This document shows, one piece after another, positions 1-7,772 of a stretch of 39,814 nucleotides of DNA. The notes beneath the pieces are model-generated. The model was not told the DNA's origin, made no database searches, and saw only the letters and a list, made by a program, of their open reading frames with translations. Made by a program: the position numbers and the translations under genes. Source of the stretch: Acidaminococcaceae bacterium (GTDB lineage Bacteria > Bacillota > Negativicutes > Acidaminococcales > Acidaminococcaceae); contig JALCSJ010000002.1 in assembly GCA_022653215.1 (NCBI GenBank), forward strand, positions 1 to 39,814, given 5' to 3'. Position 1 is the stretch's first letter. The number at the start of each line of letters is the position of its first letter.

Positions 1-351
1 AACAATATCTCCGCTCTTGAGAATAACATTAGGATCCGGAATCCCATGGCAAATCTCGTCATTGACAGAAGTGCAAACGCTTTTGGGAAATCCTTCATAA
101 TTCAGACAGGCCGGAATAGCATCGTGAGCTATGGTATAATCATAAACTATGGTATTAATATCATCTGTACTCATGCCTACTTTTATTTGTGCAGCCACTG
201 CATCCAAAACTCCTGTATTAATTTTGCTGGCTTCTCTGATGCCGGCAATTTGTTCCGGAGTTTTTATCATATCCATAGTCGGAACTTCATAGCCTCTTGC
301 TGCATAGCCCATAATTTTTAATTTAATTTGTTCTCTGCTTAAATCTGTCAT
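1..351 (-). CDS. map: Methionine aminopeptidase, type I, 5' part only
   Basis: Not in the ORF track because the gene runs off the left edge; the visible part is 117 codons from the ATG whose complement ends at 351, preceded by AAGGAG. The translation begins MTDLSREQIKLKIMGYAARG and continues with IKTPEQIAGIREASKIN and NDEICHGIPDP. The CHGIP segment carries the conserved substrate-binding His of MetAP-I. The family removes the initiator Met from nascent cytosolic proteins using two metal ions; most metal ligands lie in the missing C-terminal part. The visible N-terminus has a lead-in of about 28 residues before the usual MetAP start and no SEC-C zinc motif. It is divergent from popT. Identification is firm; full length cannot be judged. 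Confidence 0.93.
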   Translation of the reverse strand, partial: MTDLSREQIKLKIMGYAARGYEVPTMDMIKTPEQIAGIREASKINTGVLDAVAAQIKVGMSTDDINTIVYDYTIAHDAIPACLNYEGFPKSVCTSVNDEICHGIPDPNVILKSGDIV

Positions 352-413
352 TGTAATCTCCTTCTTGCTATTTTAAACTCTTTTTATAATCATTTTAACC
401 CTTTGTTAATACT

Positions 414-456
414 TTTATGCTATAATACCTTCGTAACTAAATCATTATAGCATAAA
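414..456. promoter_or_regulatory. Palindromic face-to-face promoter pair between map and popT
   Basis: A perfect 13-bp inverted repeat, TTTATGCTATAAT (414-426) and ATTATAGCATAAA (444-456), is separated by 17 nt. Each arm holds an extended -10 box (TGCTATAAT), one per strand, so the plus arm would drive popT and the minus arm map. The two start points would fall only a few bases apart, with each transcript crossing the other -10. -35 boxes are weak on both sides, which an extended -10 can tolerate. The repeat could also be an operator. Confidence 0.55.
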
Positions 457-509
457 TACACTGATTTTGTTAGAATTTACTAACCATTCTTGTTGTGAAG
501 GAGAGTTTT

Positions 510-1421
510 ATGGGTTTATTTTTAAATATTGTACGAGGGTTTTGCATGGCGCTGGCTGATAGTGTTCCGGGGGTTTCCGGCGGTACTATAGCTTTTGTTC
601 TTGGTTTCTACGACGAATTTATCGGTTCACTTTATTCTATTGCTGCCGAAGGATTAGAGGCCAAAAAACGTGCCCTGCTTTTTCTTGGCAAACTGGGTAT
701 AGGCTGGGTAATCGGCATGAGTTCTTCTGTCTTGGTGCTGGCCAGCTTATTCCAAACACATATTTACCAGTTAAGTTCTTTATTTATTGGTCTATCTATT
801 TTTTCCTTGCCTCTTATTGTAGTAGAAGAAAAAGAGTCCCTGAAAAATAAATATGGTAAACTTATTTATGCCCTTCTAGGCATTGCTATTGTTGTACTAA
901 TTACCTATTTTAATCCTGCCGGCGGCAAAGGCACCAATGTGGACGTGTCCAGTTTAAGCCTGTCACTGGGAGCCTATGTTTTCGTCGCAGCCATGATTGC
1001 TATTTGTGCCATGGTGCTGCCCGGCATTTCCGGTTCTACCCTCCTTTTGATTTTTGGTCTTTATGTGCCCATTATCTCGGCAATTAAAGAATTCCTGCAT
1101 TTTAATTTTGCTTATTTCCCTGTTTTATGTGTATTTGGTTTTGGGGTATTGGCCGGTATTCTCAGCACTATTAAATTAGTTAAGACAGCTTTAACTGAAC
1201 ATCGTTCAGCCATGGTCTATTTTATTATAGGCTTGATGATTGGCTCTATTTACGCCATTATTATGGGACCGGCCACTTTAAAAGTCCCTCAGGCTCCTGT
1301 TAGCTGGGATACTTTTAGTATTTTATCCTTTATTTTGGGTGGCGTTATTCTTCTGCTTTTAACTATGTTAAAAAATTATTCCGAGCGTAAGCTTCAATTA
1401 CAATTAAAACGCTCCGAATAA
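510..1421 (+). CDS. popT: DUF368 family polyprenyl-phosphate transporter
   Basis: A polytopic membrane protein of 303 residues. It contains two related motifs, ADSVPGVSGGT near the N-terminus and MVLPGISGSTLLLIFGLY in the middle, the internally duplicated signature of DUF368. DUF368 proteins (PopT) have been reported to recycle undecaprenyl phosphate across the cytoplasmic membrane for cell-wall synthesis; assignment of that role here is by family. The ORF track starts at a GTG (495) that precedes the ribosome binding site; AAGGAG at 498-503 lies 6 nt before the ATG at 510, so I use 510. The gene is monocistronic, between a palindromic promoter and a strong terminator. Confidence 0.88.
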   Translation: MGLFLNIVRGFCMALADSVPGVSGGTIAFVLGFYDEFIGSLYSIAAEGLEAKKRALLFLGKLGIGWVIGMSSSVLVLASLFQTHIYQLSSLFIGLSIFSLPLIVVEEKESLKNKYGKLIYALLGIAIVVLITYFNPAGGKGTNVDVSSLSLSLGAYVFVAAMIAICAMVLPGISGSTLLLIFGLYVPIISAIKEFLHFNFAYFPVLCVFGFGVLAGILSTIKLVKTALTEHRSAMVYFIIGLMIGSIYAIIMGPATLKVPQAPVSWDTFSILSFILGGVILLLLTMLKNYSERKLQLQLKRSE

Positions 1422-1435
1422 ACCTTATGTACTCT

Positions 1436-1491
1436 AAAAACGCTGACAAAATTTTTCTTTAACCAAGAAAAATTTTTCGTCAGCGTTTTTT
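1436..1491 (+). terminator. Rho-independent terminator after popT
   Basis: AAAAACGCTGAC...AAATTTTTCTT pairs with AAGAAAAATTTTTCGTCAGCGTTTTT across a short TTAACC-type loop, and ends in a T run. A very long stem immediately after popT; it isolates popT from the feo promoter that begins at 1493. Confidence 0.88.
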
Positions 1492-1492
1492 C

Positions 1493-1521
1493 TTGACACT
1501 TTTCTTAGTACGTGCTATCAT
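1493..1521 (+). promoter_or_regulatory. feo operon promoter
   Basis: A perfect TTGACA (1493-1498), a 17-bp spacer and TATCAT (1516-1521) preceded by TG at the extended -10 position. Start of transcription is expected near 1528, about 44 nt before feoA. The -35 sits directly at the end of the popT terminator. Confidence 0.78.
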
Positions 1522-1531
1522 TGCTAAATGA

Positions 1532-1551
1532 AAGTTAGCGTTATCTAACTT
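1532..1551. promoter_or_regulatory. Inverted repeat downstream of the feo promoter, candidate metalloregulator operator
   Basis: AAGTTAG-CGTTAT-CTAACTT is a perfect 7-bp inverted repeat with a 6-bp centre, lying just after the expected start of transcription. The GTTAG/CTAAC half-sites recall DtxR/IdeR/MntR-type operators (consensus built on AGGTTAG/CTAACCT) more than the Fur box. A bound regulator there would block elongation or clearance. Which repressor binds is inference. Confidence 0.45.
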
Positions 1552-1571
1552 ACAGAAAGTGAGGTGGCTTT

Positions 1572-1781
1572 ATGCCTTTATTTCTAGCAGAACAAGGCGT
1601 TCCCCAAACCATTATGCGCGTAGGCGGTACTGCTAAAGTACGTCAGTTTCTAGAGAATCTCGGCATTACTATAGGCAGTTCTATTATGGTTATTTCTACT
1701 ACTGCCAGCGGCCTGATTGTCAATATCAGAGAAACAAGAGTGGCCATCAGCCATGAAATGGCTAATAAAATTATTGTTTAG
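1572..1781 (+). CDS. feoA: FeoA-domain protein (first copy)
   Basis: A 69-residue protein with the FeoA SH3-like pattern: MRVGGTAKVRQFLENLGITIGSSIMVISTTASGLIVNIRETRVAISHEMANKIIV. FeoA proteins are small cytosolic partners of FeoB needed for full ferrous-iron uptake. A GAGGTGG ribosome site lies just upstream of the ATG. It is the first gene after the feo promoter, and its stop codon overlaps the ribosome site of the second feoA. The two FeoA copies are clearly divergent from one another, so they are probably not interchangeable; the precise division of labour is unknown. Confidence 0.88.
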   Translation: MPLFLAEQGVPQTIMRVGGTAKVRQFLENLGITIGSSIMVISTTASGLIVNIRETRVAISHEMANKIIV

Positions 1782-1796
1782 GAGGCAATGATTATA

Positions 1797-2018
1797 ATGA
1801 AAACATTGAAGGATGCCAAAGTAGGCGAAAAGGTCAAAGTAGCTCGTTTAAATGGCTTAGGTGCTACGAAAAAGCGTATTATGGATATGGGTATTACAAA
1901 GGGCACAGAACTGTACGTCCGTAAGGTAGCCCCTTTAGGCGATCCTATAGAAATTAACGCCCGTGGCTATGAGTTATCTTTGCGCAAAGAAGATGCCAAT
2001 ATGATTGAAATTGTTTGA
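1797..2018 (+). CDS. feoA: FeoA-domain protein (second copy)
   Basis: A 73-residue FeoA-type SH3 protein: MKTLKDAKVGEKVKVARLNGLGATKKRIMDMGITKGTELYVRKVAPLGDPIEINARGYELSLRKEDANMIEIV. The LGATKKRIMDMGITKGTEL and PLGDPIEI stretches are typical of FeoA, and this copy is closer to the textbook form than the first. The ORF track begins at ATG 1788, only 2 nt from the GGAGG at 1781-1785. ATG 1797 (11 nt) gives the usual FeoA N-terminus and is preferred, though the spacing is somewhat long. Lies between feoA1 and feoB and is presumably co-transcribed. Confidence 0.87.
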   Translation: MKTLKDAKVGEKVKVARLNGLGATKKRIMDMGITKGTELYVRKVAPLGDPIEINARGYELSLRKEDANMIEIV

Positions 2019-2083
2019 TTGCATTCACTTATTTTTTTGTTGTTAGGTTAGCTATTACTAATTATAGAGAGAGGAAAGTTAAT

Positions 2084-4234
2084 ATGAAATATAAAATTGC
2101 CTTGGCAGGCAATCCTAATGTAGGGAAAACAACTCTTTTCAATGCCTTGACCGGTTCTAACCAGTTTGTGGGCAACTGGCCGGGCGTAACCGTGGAAAAG
2201 AAAGAAGGCGCACTGAAAGGCCATGCTGATGTAATTATTATGGACTTACCCGGTATTTACTCCCTGTCTCCTTACACTCTGGAAGAAGTTGTAGCCAGAA
2301 ATTATCTGGTTAACGAACGTCCTGATGCTATTTTGAATATTATTGACGGTACTAATTTGGAACGCAATCTTTATTTAACCACCCAGCTTACAGAATTAGG
2401 CATTCCCGTTGTCCTTGCTATTAATATGGTTGACGTAGTACGCAGCAACGGAGATATTATCCACAAAGAAAAATTAGCTGAATTAACAGGCTGTCATGTA
2501 GTAGAAATTTCTGCCAAAACTGGAGAAGGCATTACCAAAGCAGCAAATTTAGCGGCCAAGATAGCCAAGCACCAAGAATTTGCCCTGCCCCGTCATTCCT
2601 TCTGCGGCAGTTTGGAGCATGCCTTAGCCCATATTGAAGATCAGACCAAGGGGTTGCTTCCCGAAACTCAGGAACGCTGGTATGCTATCAAGGTTTTTGA
2701 AAGAGACAGCAAGGTCATGGAAAAGCTACATCTACAACCGGCCAGTGCCAAAAACATCGAAGACACAATTGCCCAAGTAGAAAAGGAAATGGATGACGAT
2801 GCAGAAAGTATAGTTACTAATGAACGCTATAATTATATTTCTTCTATTATTAATAAATGTAACGAAAGAAAAAACTTTGGAAAACTTTCCCTTTCTGATA
2901 AGATTGACCGAGTTGTAACTAATAGATTTTTAGCTTTACCTATTTTTACCCTTATTATGTTTTTAGTTTATTATATTTCTGTCACTACCATTGGCTCCCT
3001 CGTTACCGATTGGACTAATGATACATTATTTGGAGAAATAATCATCCCGGGTGCCGCTGTTTTTTTAGACAGTGTAGGCTGTGCCCAATGGTTGAAAGGC
3101 CTATTGGTTGATGGTATAATTAGTGGTGTGGGAGCTGTATTGGGTTTTGTTCCCCAAATGTTTGTGCTCTTCACGTTTTTAGCCTTTCTGGAGGCCTGCG
3201 GTTATATGGCCCGGATTGCTTTTATTTTGGATAGAGTATTCCGTAAGTTCGGTCTTTCCGGGAAATCATTTATTCCCATGTTAATTGGTACAGGCTGCGG
3301 CGTTCCCGGTATCATGGCTTCCCGTACCATCGAAAATGACCATGACAGAAAAATGACTATTATAACCACCACCTTTATTCCCTGCAGCGCCAAGTTGCCC
3401 ATTATAGCACTGATTGCCGGTGCCCTGTTTCATGGAGAATGGTGGGTTGCTCCCAGTGCTTACTTTGTGGGAATCAGTGCTATTATTACTTCAGGAATTA
3501 TCTTAAAGAAAACTACTATGTTCATGGGTGAACCTGCTCCCTTTGTTATGGAGCTTCCCGCTTACCATATGCCTACCCTCAGCAACATTTGGCATAGCGT
3601 TTGGGAACGCGGTTCCAGCTTCGTCAAGAAGGCCGGCACCGTAATTCTTTTGTCCACTATCTTCGTTTGGTTTACTTCCAGCTTTGGTTATGTGGATGGA
3701 GGAATTGCCATGGTAGAAGATTTAAATGACGGTTTTCTTTCCTATATAGGCAAAGCTGTTTCCTGGATTTTCACTCCCTTAGGCTGGGGTAACTGGAAAG
3801 CTACCGTTGCCGCTTTTACCGGTTTGGTTGCTAAAGAAAACGTAGTTGGTACTTTAGGTATTCTCTATGGTTTCAGTGAAGTAGCCGAAGACGGCCAGGA
3901 AATTTGGGGTACCCTTGCTAAAGAGTTCTCTGTTTTATCCGCCTATTCTTTCTTGATTTTCAACTTATTATGTGCTCCCTGCTTTGCGGCAATGGGCGCA
4001 ATTAAAAGAGAAATGAATAATACCAAATGGACCATTTTTGCCATTGGCTATCAATGTTCCTTTGCCTATGCCGTTTCTCTGATAATCTATCAATTCGGTA
4101 TGTTTGCTACCACCGGGGTATTTACCCTGGGAACTGTTGCAGCAGCAGTGGTTTTTGTGGTAATGATGCACTATCTGTTTAGATCTATTCCTAAAGACGT
4201 TAAGGTTACTAACGTTAGGAGCATTGCTGCATAG
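2084..4234 (+). CDS. feoB: Ferrous iron transport protein B
   Basis: A 716-residue FeoB. The N-terminal G domain has G1 GNPNVGKTT, G3 DLPG, G4 NMVD and G5 SAKTG, followed by a helical GDI-like linker. The membrane part carries the Gate motifs GTGCGVPGIMASRTIEND and PCSAKLPIIALIAG, with a later LCAPCFAAMGAIKREM segment. FeoB is the GTP-dependent Fe2+ transporter of the inner membrane. The ORF track starts 23 codons early in the feoA-feoB gap; AGAGGA ahead of the ATG at 2084 and the canonical MKYKIALAGNPNVGKT start decide for 2084. Last large gene of the feo operon, followed 19 nt later by a small Cys-rich partner. Confidence 0.97.
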   Translation: MKYKIALAGNPNVGKTTLFNALTGSNQFVGNWPGVTVEKKEGALKGHADVIIMDLPGIYSLSPYTLEEVVARNYLVNERPDAILNIIDGTNLERNLYLTTQLTELGIPVVLAINMVDVVRSNGDIIHKEKLAELTGCHVVEISAKTGEGITKAANLAAKIAKHQEFALPRHSFCGSLEHALAHIEDQTKGLLPETQERWYAIKVFERDSKVMEKLHLQPASAKNIEDTIAQVEKEMDDDAESIVTNERYNYISSIINKCNERKNFGKLSLSDKIDRVVTNRFLALPIFTLIMFLVYYISVTTIGSLVTDWTNDTLFGEIIIPGAAVFLDSVGCAQWLKGLLVDGIISGVGAVLGFVPQMFVLFTFLAFLEACGYMARIAFILDRVFRKFGLSGKSFIPMLIGTGCGVPGIMASRTIENDHDRKMTIITTTFIPCSAKLPIIALIAGALFHGEWWVAPSAYFVGISAIITSGIILKKTTMFMGEPAPFVMELPAYHMPTLSNIWHSVWERGSSFVKKAGTVILLSTIFVWFTSSFGYVDGGIAMVEDLNDGFLSYIGKAVSWIFTPLGWGNWKATVAAFTGLVAKENVVGTLGILYGFSEVAEDGQEIWGTLAKEFSVLSAYSFLIFNLLCAPCFAAMGAIKREMNNTKWTIFAIGYQCSFAYAVSLIIYQFGMFATTGVFTLGTVAAAVVFVVMMHYLFRSIPKDVKVTNVRSIAA

Positions 4235-4253
4235 GTAACCGTTAGGAGGTATT

Positions 4254-4406
4254 ATGGCTACATTTATTATTTTTGCAATTCTTGTTTTAGTAGTTTTTGG
4301 GATTTTAAAGCTAATGTTCAGGAACCATCCCGGCAATGGCACTAACTGCAGCGGAGGCTGCGGCAGCTGTCCCTTTTCTGGAAAATGTCATATAAACGAT
4401 AAATAA
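4254..4406 (+). CDS. FeoB-associated Cys-rich membrane protein
   Basis: A 50-codon gene too short for the ORF track. It starts at an ATG 6 nt after TTAGGAGG. Residues 2-22 form one hydrophobic helix (ATFIIFAILVLVVFGILKLMF); the tail is NCSGGCGSCPFSGKCH, with four cysteines in a CxxxC-x2-C-x5-C arrangement. This is the layout of the FeoB-associated Cys-rich family (Pfam FeoB_associated), which is found next to feoB in many Bacillota and may correspond functionally to the Cys-containing FeoC. The exact role, iron handling or redox sensing, is not established. Position in the operon and good ribosome site support it being real. Confidence 0.85.
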   Translation: MATFIIFAILVLVVFGILKLMFRNHPGNGTNCSGGCGSCPFSGKCHINDK

Positions 4407-4416
4407 ACATTATAAA

Positions 4417-4475
4417 ACAACACGCTTCTGGGCGGCTGTAAAAGGCCGAGAGAAGCGTGTTGTCTTCTCTCGGCC
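4417..4475. terminator. Overlapping hairpins between the convergent feo and ppaC units
   Basis: Two perfect stems share one strand: ACAACACGCTTCT (4417-4429) with AGAAGCGTGTTGT (4451-4463), and GGCCGAGAGAAG (4444-4455) with CTTCTCTCGGCC (4464-4475). They cannot form together. Read on the minus strand each is followed by a short T stretch (TTTTA and TTTTATAA), so termination of the ppaC unit is the simplest function; they may also end the feo transcript. Confidence 0.6.
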
Positions 4476-4511
4476 ACATATTACTCTTTTGAAGTTTTAC
4501 TAGCAAGTTCA

Positions 4512-6134
4512 TTATCTAAAAGCTTCCGTCAGAGGCGGCACAATTTGTTTCTTTCTGGAAAGAACACCGGGCAAATCATAGGACCCGTCCTTGTCTTCCT
4601 TACCAAAAGCTTCGTCCAGCTTGTCTTTATTTTTCCCGGCCCACAGGAGGTTGGTTTTTTCTGCCATAATATCTGTAACCATAAGGAGAGCCGTATCTGT
4701 CTCTTTCCTGTCCACCATTTCCTGCAGAGCTGCTTTAAGACCTGGCCATTTAGGTTTAGCCCCCGGTCCGTCCATAACCGTAACCTGAGCAATGGTTACT
4801 TTTCCGGCAGGTGTGTCAAATTCTTTGGCATCACCATGGACAATGGCTTTAGGAGGCAGACTATTCAAAGCTGAGCCTTCCCTTAGTACATTTAATGCAA
4901 AGGTTTTTACGTCTTTAATACCTGCCGTACCAGCAAGTTCTGCGGCAATTTCTTTATCTTCATCCGTAGAAGTAGGAGATTTGAAATACAAAGTATCAGA
5001 AATAATCGCACTTAAAAGCAATCCTGCTATAGCAGGCGTTAATTTAACTTTGCGGTGATCAGCTAGTTTTGCCACAATGGTAGCGGTACAACCAACAGGA
5101 TCCTGCCTGATAAATACAGGTGCTGCAGTAGTGAGTCCCCCTAATCTATGATGGTCGATTATTTCCAGCACATGAGTATCTTCGATGCCTTCTACTGCCT
5201 GGCTTTGCTCATTATGATCGACTAAAATCAGTTCCTGTTTAACCGGTTTCAACATACTGGTTTTATCTACAGCACCAACGTATTTGCCGTGTCTGAGAAC
5301 AGGGAACACGCTTTCCCTGCTTTTTTCCATAGTTTCTTTCACATCAGAAACATAGTCCCCGGTTTTAAACCTGGTACAATTTTTACTCATAATATAGCGT
5401 ATTTGCACACTTTGCAAAATTAATCTGGCTGTAGAATAAGTATCGTAAGGTGTTGTAATAATAATAGTTCCCCGTTTTTTCCCTAACTCCATGATTTTTT
5501 TGCTTGGTTCAAAACCGCGACTAAGGACCAGACAGGCTACACCTTTATTCAGGGCTTCTGCCTGGGCATCTTCCCTGTCAGCAGTAACCACTAAATCTCC
5601 CTGCTGCACGTGATTCATTTTTTCCGGGGTACAGGCCACAATATAAATCATACCCTGAAAATCCTGTGCTGTACTGCCTGTCCACAGCTTGCCATTTAAT
5701 ACCTGAAGCATACTGGCATAGTCAATTTTCTTTGTATCGTTTTTATCTATGGTAAATTCTTCAAAATACCGCTCAGCAAAGTCATTAACCGTAACCAGTC
5801 CTGCCAAATCCCCATTTTCTTCTACAACGGGAATAGCCTTTAACCTGTATTTGATAAACAGCTCACCTACATTATGAATATTGACTTTCGGCAAAACCGT
5901 AGGCACATCTATAAACTTACTGTCACCAATCCTGGGATAAACGTCATCCACCAGAACAGGCGGTTTAACTTTGAAATAATTCAAAACATATTTTGACTCC
6001 GGATTAAGGGAACCGGCTCTGGCTGCAATAGCATTCACACCTAGCTGTTGTTTCAAATAGGCATAGCCAAGTGCCGAACAAATCGAATCCGTATCAGGAT
6101 TTCTGTGTCCAATGACTAAAATAGGTTTTTCCAC
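4512..6134 (-). CDS. ppaC: Mn-dependent inorganic pyrophosphatase with CBS/DRTGG regulatory insert
   Basis: A 540-residue family II pyrophosphatase of the CBS-PPase type. The N-terminal DHH domain opens with GHRNPDTDS, where H10, D14 and D16 match metal ligands. It is interrupted by a long insert of roughly residues 70-300 with two CBS halves flanking a DRTGG-like domain, then resumes with the VDHNE and IDHHRLGG metal motifs and a C-terminal DHHA2 domain ending in SRKKQIVPP. Plain family II enzymes are about 310 residues, so the insert is complete. The family hydrolyses PPi to phosphate in the cytosol, and the CBS part is controlled by adenine nucleotides. AAGGAGG precedes the ATG. It lies 36 nt downstream of the FAD oxidoreductase, the last gene of the cdaA unit. 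Confidence 0.95.
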   Translation of the reverse strand: MEKPILVIGHRNPDTDSICSALGYAYLKQQLGVNAIAARAGSLNPESKYVLNYFKVKPPVLVDDVYPRIGDSKFIDVPTVLPKVNIHNVGELFIKYRLKAIPVVEENGDLAGLVTVNDFAERYFEEFTIDKNDTKKIDYASMLQVLNGKLWTGSTAQDFQGMIYIVACTPEKMNHVQQGDLVVTADREDAQAEALNKGVACLVLSRGFEPSKKIMELGKKRGTIIITTPYDTYSTARLILQSVQIRYIMSKNCTRFKTGDYVSDVKETMEKSRESVFPVLRHGKYVGAVDKTSMLKPVKQELILVDHNEQSQAVEGIEDTHVLEIIDHHRLGGLTTAAPVFIRQDPVGCTATIVAKLADHRKVKLTPAIAGLLLSAIISDTLYFKSPTSTDEDKEIAAELAGTAGIKDVKTFALNVLREGSALNSLPPKAIVHGDAKEFDTPAGKVTIAQVTVMDGPGAKPKWPGLKAALQEMVDRKETDTALLMVTDIMAEKTNLLWAGKNKDKLDEAFGKEDKDGSYDLPGVLSRKKQIVPPLTEAFR

Positions 6135-6170
6135 ATTTAAACCTCCTTATCTTTTTTACTTTGCTTAATG

Positions 6171-7769
6171 TTATTTCAACGGAGCAAAACGCTCCATAAT
6201 GTGCATTGCTTGATGATAGCCATCTAAGGCGGCACTCATTATGCCTCCTGCGTAACCGGCTCCTTCGCCGGTAGGATAAAGTCCCTTGTGGCTGATAGAT
6301 TGTCCGTCTTGTCCTCGTAGAATTCTTAATGGTGCGGAAGTTCTCGTTTCCACTCCTACCATCAGACCTTCTTTGGCAAACCCCGGCAAACGATTATCGA
6401 AATTTTTAAGACCGGCTCTGAGAGTCGCCGTCACAAAAGCCGGCAAAACATCATCCAGCCTTGCTGCCACCAGTCCCGGCCTATATGAAGGCTGAAAACC
6501 CACAGCCAAACTCGGTTCACTATTTGCCAAAAAGCTAAGGGTATTTTGGGCAGGAGCTTTGTAATCACAGCCACCGGCTTTATAGGCTAATCGTTCATAT
6601 TGACGCTGAAACTCCATGCCGGCCAAAGGATTTGTACCAAAATCTCCTCTGCCTACGTTCACCACTAAAGCACTGTTGGCCAAACCTGAATCTCTTTTAA
6701 ACAAACTCATGCCGTTTGTTACGACGCCGCCTGCTTCTGAAGCAGATGCCACGATTTTACCGCCGGGACACATACAGAAAGAATAGGCTGTACGTCCCTT
6801 TGTTTTCTCGTGAAAAATTAAAGCATAATCAGCAGCGCCCAGCTTAGGATTGTCTGCATAGGCTCCATACTGAGCCCTATTAATCAGTGCCTGCTCGTGT
6901 TCTATACGTACTCCTATAGCAAAATCTTTAGCTTCTACAGCCACCTGTTTTTTGACCAGAGCTTCATATGTATCTCTAGCGCTGTGTCCGCAAGCCAAAA
7001 CTACTGCATTAGAATCTATTTTTTCTCCCGAATCCAGTACTACAGCAGTGATACCTTTGTCCGCAGCAGCAAAATCCACAGCCTGGGTCTCGTAGCGAAA
7101 TTCTCCCCCTAAGGCGATTATTTCCTTGATGAGACCGGTAACCATGGCTCTGAGTTTATCGGTTCCCACATGAGGTTTTTGTTCGTAGAGAATGTCTTCG
7201 GGAGCTCCGGCTTTGACAAAAGCTTTAAGGATACTGCTGAGAACCGGATCATTAACTCTGGTGGTTAATTTGCCGTCGGAAAAAGTTCCGGCTCCTCCAG
7301 CTCCGAACTGAACATTGCTGGCAGGGTTAAACTCCCCTGTCTGCCAAAAATGTTCAACATCTTTCACTCTTTGGGTCAAAGCTCTGCCTCTTTCCAGGAC
7401 CAGGGGGCAATAGCCGTTTTTAGCCAGTTCCAGTGCCGTCATAAGACCGGCAGGACCGGAACCGATAATTACAGGCCGACCTGTCATAGACTCTTTACCG
7501 TACTCTACCGGCGGCAGTGATTTTTCCTGCCAGAGTGCTACATTGCTGTCTTGCAGTAAATGTTCTTCTTTGGCTGCAGAAATATTTACATCTAAAAGCA
7601 CATGGTAAACCAGACAGACATTATTTTTACGGCGTGCATCAATAGCACGCCGTAAAATTTTTATGTTTTTAATATTGCCCTTGCCTAAGTGCAGTTTGCT
7701 GGTTGCCACTTCGGCTAAAGGTCGGTTGTTATCCAGACCAACCCGTAAATTATTTACGCGTAATAACAT
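6171..7769 (-). CDS. FAD-dependent oxidoreductase of the COG2509 type
   Basis: A 532-residue protein. After an N-terminal domain of about 95 residues (MLLRVNNLRVGLD..., with LRRAIDARRKNNVCLVYHVLLD) comes a dinucleotide-binding motif GSGPAGLMTALELA. Later motifs are FGAGGAGTFSDGKLTTR, VVLACGHSARDT and the C-terminal GLYPTGEGAGYAGGIMSAALDG, which closes the FAD site. This is the architecture of the uncharacterised FAD-dependent dehydrogenases of COG2509; substrate and partner are unknown. It follows cdaR by 3 nt and precedes ppaC by 36 nt, so it is translated from the cda transcript. A perfect 13-bp inverted repeat inside the N-terminal coding region is unusual and is reported separately. Confidence 0.86.
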   Translation of the reverse strand: MLLRVNNLRVGLDNNRPLAEVATSKLHLGKGNIKNIKILRRAIDARRKNNVCLVYHVLLDVNISAAKEEHLLQDSNVALWQEKSLPPVEYGKESMTGRPVIIGSGPAGLMTALELAKNGYCPLVLERGRALTQRVKDVEHFWQTGEFNPASNVQFGAGGAGTFSDGKLTTRVNDPVLSSILKAFVKAGAPEDILYEQKPHVGTDKLRAMVTGLIKEIIALGGEFRYETQAVDFAAADKGITAVVLDSGEKIDSNAVVLACGHSARDTYEALVKKQVAVEAKDFAIGVRIEHEQALINRAQYGAYADNPKLGAADYALIFHEKTKGRTAYSFCMCPGGKIVASASEAGGVVTNGMSLFKRDSGLANSALVVNVGRGDFGTNPLAGMEFQRQYERLAYKAGGCDYKAPAQNTLSFLANSEPSLAVGFQPSYRPGLVAARLDDVLPAFVTATLRAGLKNFDNRLPGFAKEGLMVGVETRTSAPLRILRGQDGQSISHKGLYPTGEGAGYAGGIMSAALDGYHQAMHIMERFAPLK

Positions 7770-7772
7770 AAC

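Noticed and set aside
46-321. Plus-strand ORF of 91 aa
   Set aside because: Antisense shadow of map, whose minus-strand translation has clear MetAP motifs.
4529-5058. Several ORFs of 65-109 aa on both strands
   Set aside because: Out-of-frame shadows of the pyrophosphatase gene; no ribosome sites and no recognisable domains.
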